Shown here: positions 5,305 through 10,836 of the stretch, one piece after another
How the letters are laid out: each line of letters starts with the position of its first letter
How positions within the stretch are numbered: position 1 is the stretch's first letter
Assembly: GCA_030603485.1 (NCBI GenBank)
Contig: JAUVXS010000052.1
Coordinates: 1-10,836, forward strand
DNA: 10,836 nt
From: Dehalococcoidia bacterium
GTDB taxonomy: Bacteria > Chloroflexota > Dehalococcoidia > GIF9 > AB-539-J10
Direction of reading: 5' to 3'
The notes under the pieces: model-generated
The model's database searches: none
What the model was told of the DNA's origin: nothing
What the model saw: only the letters and a program-made list of their open reading frames with translations
Program-made: the position numbers and the translations under genes

Positions 5305-6098
5305 AACAAAGATTGGTTGCTGGAGAATACCATGCTCACCGAAACATCATCTCGTGCAATACACTATGGTCAGTTGTAATTTTATAGATTCGGCATTAAC
5401 AATCTGAGTAAATGTGACAGTTGAGGCGAATGTCGCCTTTGGCCAGCCTTCCTAACCCAAAGTAGCCAGTATCAGAGTATCATTCCAAGCGCCGTAGAAT
5501 TCCAACGATCCTATAAATATTGAAAGTAATATGCCAGCAAGATAAAATCATAGATGACACAGGTTGTACGAAGTATACTGAATGGGCTAATTGATTTTGT
5601 AGGAATAAATGTTCTTTAGGGAAGGAGTGTTTTTGGATAGAAACTTATGCATGACTGGTCTTATGACGGTACGTAGCCTCCGTCGATGATTGTGCCACTT
5701 AAGAGGCCGGGATGCGCGGCATCAGCATCCATGTGACGGCAATAAAAATACTATTTATGGAATAAGCTGAAAAAGGGGTGTTATCGAGGTAACAAAGACA
5801 ATGCATATTATGATAAAATGGGCAATTCCAGAAAGCCTCTGTCAGAGGTGTTTGAGGGCAAGCCACATCTGGAACGATTGCTACACAGAAGCGAAATAGG
5901 AGGCAATGCAGATAATATCTAACTAGACGTGGTATGGCAATTTGCTTTTTTAGTGGAGTTTGAGGATAGGTTGAGGCTGTATTTTGGCATTGTAGCTCGA
6001 GACCACTGATACGAAATGCAGTTGCGACTTTGCAGCGAAGTCTTGGTACTAAGATGTCTGCCCCTACTTTCTATCGCCTTTAAATGGTAAGATGCCCC
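5305..6098. other. gene-poor region with possible gene remnants
   Basis: Nearly 800 bases without a clear gene. It contains two small perfect dyads: AGGCGA-ATG-TCGCCT (5424-5438) and CCTCTG-T-CAGAGG (5836-5848). A plus-strand frame ending at 5922 (ATG 5818, 34 codons, ending HRSEIGGNADNI) has no recognised family and no ribosome site. A minus-strand frame at 5661-5732 resembles an SDR C-terminus. The pattern suggests decayed coding DNA, but no insertion-sequence ends were seen. Confidence 0.4.
5661..5732 (-). pseudogene. possible C-terminal remnant of a short-chain dehydrogenase
   Basis: Read on the minus strand this stretch encodes AAHPGLLSGTIIDGGYVPS and a stop. The SG-x2-IDGGY-x-P ending resembles the C-terminal tail of short-chain dehydrogenase/reductases (usual form: ITG, then hydrophobic residues, then DGG). 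The frame is only 23 codons from the first ATG, and no YxxxK or NADP-binding glycine motif was found upstream. It is best read as a relic. A chance match is possible, given its short length. Confidence 0.27.
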
Positions 6099-6341
6099 CT
6101 AACCTCCTCTCTTAGGAGGTGCTTTGCCACTTACACCAGACCATCCACATTTGGCACATTTATATTGATACTCACCGTAAGGTAAACGTTTTCCCTTCAG
6201 ATACCAATCACATTTCGTATTGCCGCACCTCAGTTTCTTCAACCCACACTTTGTGCATTTATAGACATGTAAACTATATTCATGCTGAACTATTTCCTCC
6301 AATCCACCCCCACAGGTCGGACAAGTAACTGTTTTTGCCAT
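6099..6341 (-). CDS. small double zinc-ribbon protein
   Basis: This is an 80-residue protein starting MAKTVTCPTCGG. Eight cysteines form four pairs: Cys7/Cys10, Cys29/Cys32, Cys39/Cys44 and Cys62/Cys65, so two consecutive zinc ribbons are likely. The last pair, CAKCGWSG, is typical of ribbons in DNA- or RNA-associated proteins. The C-terminus is short and basic (KAPPKRGG). ATG 6341 is preceded by AAGGAGG (6347-6353). An in-frame ATG at 6359 would place that ribosome site inside the gene and was rejected. I do not recognise a named family. A role as a nucleic-acid-binding or assembly factor is only a guess from the fold. Confidence 0.72.
   Translation of the reverse strand: MAKTVTCPTCGGGLEEIVQHEYSLHVYKCTKCGLKKLRCGNTKCDWYLKGKRLPYGEYQYKCAKCGWSGVSGKAPPKRGG
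6102..6120 (-). repeat. hairpin formed by the last codons of the zinc-ribbon gene
   Basis: On the minus strand ACCTCCT-AAGAG-AGGAGGT ends exactly at the stop codon TAG. It is a perfect 7-bp stem with a 5-base loop. GGGGGC follows with no T-run, so it may protect the mRNA 3' end rather than terminate. It may be fortuitous, since it encodes PPKRGG. Confidence 0.4.
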
Positions 6342-6353
6342 ATTTGCCTCCTT

Positions 6354-6731
6354 AAACAAGAAAAGTCCTCTTCATTGGCTTTCCAATAATTCAATTATAA
6401 ACCCACTCAACTCCAAATGGAATATATCATAAGAGAACAGGATTAGAATAGAAGCAACACATCAAAGATAGGACAGACCACCCATAGCGATAAAATCACA
6501 AGGATGATAATAACGACTGCTAATCGTTCATAGGAAGGATTAACATTAATTGCATCAATGCAAAATCCAGCAAAATACACACATTGTTCAGGATTTTCTC
6601 ATGAGACCATTAAGTTGCAGGTATTGGTGAAGTGAAGATAAGTTTATGGTGTCTCCGATGTTTTACCTGTGGGTTGGGACGGGGAACATGTTTCGCTCTA
6701 GCGGGATTATTGTGAATCCTGAAGAGTTATT
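6354..6731. other. intergenic stretch between zinc-ribbon gene and MarR gene
   Basis: No gene is supported here. A TATAAT (6394-6399, minus strand) with only a poor -35 (TTCCAT at 6417-6422) may drive the zinc-ribbon gene. A 14-bp perfect dyad, TTGCAT-CA-ATGCAA (6550-6563), has the shape of MarR-type operators but lies about 210 bases upstream of the zinc-ribbon start and downstream of the MarR gene. No terminator for the MarR gene is obvious. Confidence 0.4.
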
Positions 6732-7280
6732 CTACGCCAGTTGGTCAAGGCGCTCAATCAGCCGTCCCATTATATTATCATAGCTCTTGGCCTCAAAGCT
6801 CCTTATTTCCTCCATAGATGCTTCAGGATTGAGATATCTAGATGTCTCGTATTGTACCGTCTCTAGCAGCCTCATAAAGGTATGCCTGTCCTCATCCGGT
6901 AGTGGCGATATGATTTTCCAGACATACTCCCAGCCTGCCCGAATTGCCGGTTTAAGGGCATTCTCCGCCTTGCTGGTGATAAACACATTAACTACTCTGC
7001 GGTCATTCCTGCTTCTTGCCCTTCTGAGCAGGCCAGCTTTGACCATGCGGTCGACTATCATACTGACGCTGTTCGTGCTTCGTCCTAACCACTGGGCTAT
7101 GTCGGTTGGTCTTGCATGCTCCCCGAGGTACATTATAGCCATAAGCACTAGGTACTGCTCCGTAGTAAGCTTGTATTCAGCAAATACTTGGTCCTCGCAC
7201 ATCTTAAGCATGTCGTGGGTCCGGTGTATCATGAACCACAATTTAGTAACTGTGTTGTACGGGGTGTAATCTGTCGTCAC
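6732..7280 (-). CDS. MarR-family transcriptional regulator
   Basis: This winged-helix regulator has 182 residues from GTG 7280. The dimerisation helices are at about 8-35 and 120-180. The DNA-binding core is LTTEQYLVLMAIMYL (38-52), PTDIAQWLGRS (58-68), recognition helix TNSVSMIVDRMVKAGLL (69-85) and wing RARSRNDRRVVNVFIT (87-102). The DRR in the wing is the classic MarR signature. An in-frame ATG at 7337 would add 19 basic residues. GTG 7280 is preferred because AGGAGG lies six bases upstream (7287-7292) and a good promoter overlaps the ATG 7337 codon itself. MarR proteins usually repress themselves and a divergent gene. Here the divergent partner is the small ORF and membrane protein at 7487-8082. 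Confidence 0.9.
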   Translation of the reverse strand: MTTDYTPYNTVTKLWFMIHRTHDMLKMCEDQVFAEYKLTTEQYLVLMAIMYLGEHARPTDIAQWLGRSTNSVSMIVDRMVKAGLLRRARSRNDRRVVNVFITSKAENALKPAIRAGWEYVWKIISPLPDEDRHTFMRLLETVQYETSRYLNPEASMEEIRSFEAKSYDNIMGRLIERLDQLA

Positions 7281-7335
7281 ATTTAACCTCCTCTTATTAC
7301 TTTCTGGGAACTTTGCCCTTTTGGACAAGTTTGCC

Positions 7336-7364
7336 ATTATAACAACTCCTATTATTTACGACAA
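7336..7364 (-). promoter_or_regulatory. predicted promoter of the MarR gene
   Basis: On the minus strand TTGTCG (7359-7364) and a perfect TATAAT (7336-7341) are separated by 17 bases. The start of transcription would fall near 7329, inside the longer frame, which supports GTG 7280 as the translation start. Confidence 0.55.
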
Positions 7365-7398
7365 ATCAACACGACCTAATACTAGCTTTCTCCAATCC

Positions 7399-7412
7399 AT
7401 GCAGTCCTGCAT
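7399..7412. promoter_or_regulatory. palindrome in the MarR divergent region, candidate operator
   Basis: ATGCAG-TC-CTGCAT is a perfect 14-bp dyad in the short region between the MarR gene and the divergent membrane-protein genes. Its size and symmetry suit a MarR dimer. The assignment is by position only. Confidence 0.35.
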
Positions 7413-7486
7413 TGTATAAATTATGATTCGTTCAAAACGTGCTAAATTGAAAATGGCAGTAATGTAAAATTCAACAAAATGTTACT

Positions 7487-7672
7487 TTGTTTGGCCCAAA
7501 CCCATATGGTATGCTGGGTGTATATTATGCACCGAGGCAATATGAATCTGGCTACCAGTCAGGAGCTGCTGTGGAGGATGCAAATTCTGCTTTTCCCTTT
7601 CTTCCTGTAATCATGAATCTATTCTGTAAGGCAACTCCAAGGGCTGAGAAACCAGTGAAGGAGGCAGAATGA
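7487..7672 (+). CDS. small hypothetical protein upstream of membrane protein
   Basis: An open frame of 61 codons from TTG 7487, or 53 from ATG 7511. No ribosome site precedes either start, so the beginning is uncertain. The sequence is Tyr/Pro/Gly-rich at first (PNPYGMLGVYYAPRQYESGY), with a hydrophobic stretch FPFLPVIMNLF in the middle and a charged tail. No family was recognised. Its stop overlaps the next start (ATGA at 7669-7672), a typical sign of translational coupling. The ribosome site of the next gene, AAGGAGG, lies inside its last codons. An alternative overlapping frame from ATG 7479 gives 43 residues and seems less likely. Confidence 0.4.
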   Translation: MFGPNPYGMLGVYYAPRQYESGYQSGAAVEDANSAFPFLPVIMNLFCKATPRAEKPVKEAE

Positions 7673-8082
7673 GAACGAGACAGGTCGGTAAAGGCCAGCC
7701 TCGTCGGTTATCTAATGAAACTCAGAGGATGAGGGAATGGCTTATGCACGAAGACCGCTTATTTTCAGAAAGAGCGAGCTTTATGATAGTCGCCGAGGCC
7801 ATGTTCTTCTCAGCGTTTGCGGTACTAGCAGGTACTCCGTTACCCAGTAGTGCCATGATAATTGGCGTTGCTGGCATCACTGTTGCAGTCTTCTGGATAT
7901 ACGCAGCAGTAACACAAGAGTTTGTATTCATGAGACCCATCAAGAAAATATTGAACCAGAGGCTACCTGAATACAGTGCGGTCCCTAGAGAAGTGAGGCG
8001 GATTCCGTTAAATATTGCTCTCGGGATAGTTCTTCCCTGTCTATTAATAGTCGCCTGGGCAGCATTAATTATCATTAATTAA
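7669..8082 (+). CDS. small three-helix integral membrane protein
   Basis: This 137-residue protein has a basic, soluble N-terminal part (residues 1-30, ending in the motif MHEDRLFSERASF) and then three predicted membrane helices: about 38-55, 62-81 and 114-136. A positively charged loop (RPIKKILNQR, 89-98) sits between helices 2 and 3. Small membrane proteins with an HEDRLFxER segment before the first helix are widespread, some related to RipA-like membrane proteins. I cannot assign a function. AAGGAGG (7658-7664) lies only four bases before ATG 7669, a tight spacing that fits coupling to the preceding ORF. The gene is divergent from the MarR gene, so control by that regulator is plausible. 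Confidence 0.78.
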   Translation: MRTRQVGKGQPRRLSNETQRMREWLMHEDRLFSERASFMIVAEAMFFSAFAVLAGTPLPSSAMIIGVAGITVAVFWIYAAVTQEFVFMRPIKKILNQRLPEYSAVPREVRRIPLNIALGIVLPCLLIVAWAALIIIN

Positions 8083-8385
8083 GGTCTATTTACCTTGATG
8101 TGCCTACGTATTTATGCACTGTTGCATTTGTGTCTGCTAAACAGACGATAATGAAACAATCGACTGACTAATAAGAGACATGGTCGACTAAGTCGAAGTT
8201 CTTGGTAAACAGTGCCTGTCAAGCAGTCCTCTCAATAAGAAGCCATTTTGCCTGATACTTGGTCACAGTGCAGTATCAACATAAAGAAATTATGTTGAAT
8301 GCCAAATGGAACAAGATTAGGCATTAACGCCCCTGTGATTCTAGCTATCTAAATATAAAGAACTCCGTGTTCCCATAACTCAGAT
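8083..8385. other. hairpin-rich intergenic region
   Basis: No gene was found in these 300 bases, but there are three dyads: TCGACT-A-AGTCGA (8184-8196), TGATACT-N12-AGTATCA (8253-8278) and TCAACATAA-AGAAA-TTATGTTGA (8276-8298). The last two share three bases, so they cannot both fold completely. None is followed by a T-run on either strand. The region lies between convergent genes, so it may hold 3' mRNA structure or a small RNA. Confidence 0.45.
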
Positions 8386-9222
8386 TTATGTCCTACTTCC
8401 CTCGTCCTTCGATTGTTTTTCTGCCAGTATAGCCTCCGCTTGTTGCTCTACAGAAGTTGGCTTCTTCTTGGAGACTCTTGAAGTCTTAGTACGTTGGCGG
8501 CTGGCTGGCAGCGATATCTTGATATTGCTCATTTCACGGAGTGCAGACTCATTCAATAATTGGCGGAACTGGCTGACAATGTCTTCAGGGGATACACTTA
8601 CACCTGTAGACTTCTTTAACTTACGCTGGTATAGCTTTATTGACTCTTCCGATAAGATTGCCTTAAGCATATTGCTGGGTATCAATGCTGTTCGTCTTTC
8701 CCATAATGCGTCCAAACCTTTGTTTTTAACATTCTTATAGCTGACTGCTGCAAACTTCTTAGCCAAGGTCAGAGGGTCGTCATTAAGCAAATTCCAGAAC
8801 TCTATCAATTTAGTCTCGGGGGGTTTTCCATATGCTATATGGTAAAGCCTCCAATCGTTACTGTTAGTTAACAATATCCATTCACAGCCAATATTAATGG
8901 CATAGGATGCAGCTTGCCTAATATGCTTGGGGGCAAGGTCAATATTTATCCTTTTGGCTTCGATAAGCATCTCAGGTTTTGCTGATTCTTCACGTCCCAG
9001 TTGAATTGCAATGTCACAATGCACAGCATCACCTACCCCGTGAATTGCGTATTCCTGAGTGAGATGCTTGAAAGTATCGTATCCCATGACTATTTCAAGG
9101 ATGCGGTCTATTCGTTTACGTGTTTCAGCTTCGTTACTGTCTGCTTTAGCAATAGCAGCTACCAAGGTTCGAGCTTCCAAGATTGCCTTTTTAATGTCTT
9201 TGTTCAAACTGCGTTTAGCCAT
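8386..9222 (-). CDS. stand-alone HsdR N-terminal-type nuclease domain protein
   Basis: This 278-residue protein has the fold signature of the type I restriction R-subunit N-terminal nuclease domain (PD-(D/E)xK family): TRKRIDRILEIVMGYDTF (34-51), catalytic Asp70 in HCDIAIQ, Glu88-x-Lys90 in IEAKRI, and the conserved Gln103 in RQAASYAINIGCEWILLTN. All expected catalytic residues are present. HsdR proteins are about 1000 residues long with helicase motors, which are absent here, and no HsdM or HsdS genes are visible. The C-terminal part (about 150-235) is helical, followed by a Lys/Arg/Ser-rich tail (ASRQRTKTSRVSKKK) that may bind DNA. Free-standing proteins of this type are common and mostly uncharacterised; defence or element-maintenance roles are inferred. 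ATG 9222 has AAGGAGGTG at 9227-9235. Confidence 0.85.
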   Translation of the reverse strand: MAKRSLNKDIKKAILEARTLVAAIAKADSNEAETRKRIDRILEIVMGYDTFKHLTQEYAIHGVGDAVHCDIAIQLGREESAKPEMLIEAKRINIDLAPKHIRQAASYAINIGCEWILLTNSNDWRLYHIAYGKPPETKLIEFWNLLNDDPLTLAKKFAAVSYKNVKNKGLDALWERRTALIPSNMLKAILSEESIKLYQRKLKKSTGVSVSPEDIVSQFRQLLNESALREMSNIKISLPASRQRTKTSRVSKKKPTSVEQQAEAILAEKQSKDEGSRT

Positions 9223-9235
9223 ATCACACCTCCTT

Positions 9236-9459
9236 CTGTTACATGTATGTCAAGTCCTTCCTCTTTTCTTCATATTGACTACATTATACACCAGAGCACA
9301 GAAAAGCAAGGACGGTGCTGATTTCCAAAGCTAGAAACTGGAGGCATTGAGGAGACTTGTACATGGTACAGAGCAGTCAGCATAGGATAAGGGTTAGATT
9401 TGAGGCATGTAAGCGGAAGTTTCTAAGGGGTTATCAGAACTTTCTACTCAGTTCTGCTC
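9236..9459. other. divergent intergenic region upstream of nuclease gene
   Basis: No gene was seen. On the minus strand a TATAAT (9283-9288) may be the -10 box of the nuclease gene, but the matching -35 is poor. A dyad, CAGAAC-N10-GTTCTG (9435-9456), ends three bases before the -35 box of the plus-strand promoter at 9460 and could be an operator for it. Confidence 0.35.
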
Positions 9460-9488
9460 TTTACAGATATAATGTCCTGTGATAGAAT
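9460..9488 (+). promoter_or_regulatory. sigma70-type promoter of the leader/ncRNA before the primase
   Basis: TTTACA (9460-9465) and TAGAAT (9483-9488) are separated by exactly 17 bases, and each differs from consensus at one base. The predicted start is near 9495. There is no good coding frame directly downstream, and a strong terminator follows about 130 bases later. Confidence 0.6.
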
Positions 9489-9494
9489 ATACAT

Positions 9495-9627
9495 ACACTT
9501 TAACAATTGAATATGGCACGATAACGATTGTCCTGATAGTCAATACAGCCAAATAACAGCTACGCGTACGAAGGGGCATGAGCGGTGTAGAGCTCTTGAG
9601 CTAACCCCGCCTCATGTCCCTTTTTTT
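9495..9627 (+). ncRNA. candidate short RNA or attenuated leader of the primase operon
   Basis: The interval from the predicted transcription start to the terminator T-run gives an RNA of about 130 bases. It contains only trivial frames, such as MAR (ATG 9514) and an eight-codon frame, MSGVELLS, starting inside the terminator stem. It does not match any riboswitch or RNA family I can recognise. It could be an independent small RNA, an antisense replication-control RNA as used by plasmids, or a leader in which termination controls the downstream genes. The existence of the RNA is inferred from the promoter and terminator only. Confidence 0.42.
9573..9627 (+). terminator. strong long-stem terminator upstream of primase
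   Basis: GGGGCATGAG (9573-9582) pairs with CTCATGTCCC (9611-9620) over ten pairs including one G-U. Inside are GGT/ACC (9584-9586 with 9604-9606) and AGCTC-TT-GAGCT (9591-9602). Seven T's follow directly (9621-9627). This is a textbook intrinsic terminator with an unusually elaborate stem. On the opposite strand the core reads TTAGCTCAAGAGCTC, which looks like a tRNA D-arm, but no full tRNA can be built. Confidence 0.85.
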
Positions 9628-9630
9628 ATT

Positions 9631-9708
9631 GTGGAGACTAATGGAAACGAACAGGTAACAAAGTGCTCTTTGCGTATCGATGAGACTGCAAAGATTTTAT
9701 GGAGGTGA
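9631..9708 (+). pseudogene. short excisionase-like (HTH_17) reading frame, probably a relic
   Basis: GTG 9631 opens a 25-codon frame ending LRIDETAKILWR. That segment resembles the first helix of excisionase-type helix-turn-helix domains (LTVEEAAKILRVS), but the frame stops at TGA 9708 before the recognition helix. GTG has no ribosome site and starts four bases after the terminator T-run. It is best read as a decayed or truncated excisionase at the edge of a mobile element. The match is short, and chance is a real alternative. Confidence 0.25.
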
Positions 9709-9729
9709 AAATGATGAATAGCTAGCTAT
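9701..9729 (+). promoter_or_regulatory. orphan ribosome site with minimal ORF and 12-bp palindrome
   Basis: GGAGGTG (9701-9707) precedes ATG ATG AAT AGC TAG, a four-residue frame ending at 9725. The stop codon lies inside the perfect palindrome ATAGCTAGCTAT (9718-9729). It may be a minimal leader ORF or the start of a gene destroyed by a small deletion. A second dyad, GGCAT-G-ATGCC, lies at 9757-9767 just before the primase ribosome site. Confidence 0.3.
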
Positions 9730-9782
9730 AACTAAGGAACAAAAAATCTAATAAAGGGCATGATGCCTAAGGAGAAAAAACA

Positions 9783-10836
9783 ATGCTAACAACTATTTTA
9801 GATTATGGACTTTCAAAAGAGGTTTATGGACTACATCTCACAGATGCAGGGAATGCCGAGGCCTTCGCTAAGGTTTATGGTGACCGGCTCCGTTATGTCC
9901 ACGGGATTGGCTGGCACATATGGAACGCAAACTACTGGCAACCAGATGAGACCAAAGAAATCATGAGGCTAGTCAAGGAACTAAGCCAACATCGCCAAAT
10001 GGCAATTACCCGATTTGAACAGAACCCAAAGGATAAGCTTGAGAAACTGGGGCGAGCTTTGCAGTTGGAACAAACTCATGGTGCGAAGAACTGTCTTGAA
10101 TTCGCACAGAGCCTTCAGCCGTTCTCATGTTCGCCCGACGCATTAGACAAAGACTCGGCATCCTTAGCCTGTCTCAATGGCACCTTATATCCTCAGTTTA
10201 ACTTCCTGGCTGATTCAGACCAGAACGACATGATTACCAAGCGTCTGACCGTTGCTTACAAGGAAAGGGCAAGAGCACCAAGGTGGCTTAGATTTTTGGA
10301 TGAGGTATTCACGAACCAGAACGGTAGCCCTGATTCCGACCTAATAGCCTACATTCAGAAAGCCCTCGGCTATTGCCTGACGGGCTATACCAATGAACGA
10401 TGTTTATTCGTCTGCCATGGGGAAGGCGCAAATGGCAAATCAACTTTTATCAATATCATTGATTACATTTTGGGAAGCTATGCAGCAACCATTGCTTTTG
10501 GCAATCTCACGGAAAGAGGTGGTGAAAAGACAGGACACGATTTAGCTGGTCTCAGGGGCGTAAGATTCGTTGCTGCCATTGAGACTAATGAGCAGTCCTA
10601 CTTGGATGAAGCCAAGTTGAAGAGGTTGACTGGCGGTGAGGAACCCATTAGCGTTAGATTCTTATACGGTAAGTATTTCCGCTATGTGCCCACGTATAAG
10701 ATTTGGCTTGCCTGTAATCACAAGCCCAGGATACGAGGGACAGACGAAGCGATTTGGGACAGGATTAAGCTGATACCGTTCAACAGTCGTTTTAGCAAAG
10801 GTTCTCGCAATACCGACAAAGAACTGTTGGGAAAGC
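9783..10836 (+). CDS. P4-family phage/plasmid primase-helicase, C-terminus beyond window edge
   Basis: The frame opens at ATG 9783 (AAGGAG at 9769-9774) and is still open at the window end, with 351 residues visible. It encodes a superfamily 3 helicase of the P4 primase C-terminal type. An N-terminal segment DAGNAEAFAKVYGDRLRY (21-38) is followed by the D5_N region (about 105-205, including KRLTVAY and APRWLRFLDEVF). Then come Walker A GEGANGKST (213-221), Walker B RFVAAIETNE (261-270), sensor-1 LACNHKP (309-315) and the IWDRIKLIPF motif (324-333) with its arginine finger. The expected remainder is about 80-150 residues. The prim-pol or zinc-binding primase domain of longer P4 proteins is absent, so priming must come from elsewhere. 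Such helicases open the replication origin of plasmids, phages and satellites, which marks this end as mobile-element DNA. Confidence 0.92.
   Translation, partial: MLTTILDYGLSKEVYGLHLTDAGNAEAFAKVYGDRLRYVHGIGWHIWNANYWQPDETKEIMRLVKELSQHRQMAITRFEQNPKDKLEKLGRALQLEQTHGAKNCLEFAQSLQPFSCSPDALDKDSASLACLNGTLYPQFNFLADSDQNDMITKRLTVAYKERARAPRWLRFLDEVFTNQNGSPDSDLIAYIQKALGYCLTGYTNERCLFVCHGEGANGKSTFINIIDYILGSYAATIAFGNLTERGGEKTGHDLAGLRGVRFVAAIETNEQSYLDEAKLKRLTGGEEPISVRFLYGKYFRYVPTYKIWLACNHKPRIRGTDEAIWDRIKLIPFNSRFSKGSRNTDKELLGK

Noticed and set aside
6119..6328. Plus-strand frame across the zinc-ribbon gene
   Set aside because: It is antisense to the cysteine-pair protein, which has a perfect ribosome site, and its His/Ile/Tyr-rich composition is that of a shadow frame.
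6550..6563. TTGCAT-CA-ATGCAA as the operator of the MarR gene
   Set aside because: The dyad is MarR-like in shape but lies past the 3' end of the MarR gene and far from any clear promoter. It was kept only as a note in the intergenic entry.
9573..9620. A tRNA gene on the minus strand
   Set aside because: Only a D-arm-like segment is present. Its loop is too short, and no acceptor, anticodon or T stems can be formed. The plus-strand terminator explains the structure.
1..10836. CRISPR array, complete insertion sequence or rRNA
   Set aside because: No regularly spaced direct repeats, transposase frame with terminal inverted repeats, or rRNA-like sequence was found.

Overview
The window looks like bacterial chromosome of moderate GC content (judged by eye). 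The families present (tandem DUF6125-like genes, a DUF6506-like gene, a DUF5679 microprotein, an Eis-type acetyltransferase, DinB and MarR) fit an anaerobic Chloroflexota or Dehalococcoidia-like genome best. That placement rests on family memory and is not proven. No rRNA, tRNA, CRISPR array or complete insertion sequence was seen.

Left part (1-2160). A minus-strand operon reads leftward off the window edge: a TIGR04076-like small Cys protein (start 1794), two diverged DUF6125-like paralogues (starts 1329 and 779) and a DUF6506-like protein (start 239, cut by the edge). The gaps are 33, 37 and 36 bases and each gene has a ribosome binding site. A small XRE regulator lies divergently at 1930-2160. 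The shared upstream region holds two abutting 17-bp palindromes of the same 7-3-7 design, which cover the regulator's promoter and end 7 bases from the operon's TTGACA box. This regulated four-gene set of uncharacterised families is the most interesting part of the window.

Middle part (2161-6341). It holds a weak hypothetical ORF, an Eis-family GNAT acetyltransferase (3014-4213), a 46-residue DUF5679 zinc-ribbon protein (4370-4510) with a clear terminator, and a convergent DinB-fold protein (start 5187). A gene-poor stretch of about 900 bases follows and may contain the tail of a decayed SDR gene. An 80-residue double zinc-ribbon protein comes next (start 6341).

Right part (6732-10836). A MarR regulator (best start GTG 7280) is divergent from a small ORF and a three-helix membrane protein whose reading frames overlap at ATGA. 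After a hairpin-rich gap comes a stand-alone HsdR N-terminal nuclease-like protein (minus strand). Divergent from it is a candidate short RNA or attenuated leader (promoter 9460-9488, strong terminator ending 9627), then a short excisionase-like relic, then a P4-family primase/helicase that runs off the right edge. The primase, the relic and possibly the nuclease domain suggest that the right end enters an integrated plasmid-, phage- or satellite-type element. No attachment site or integrase is visible here.
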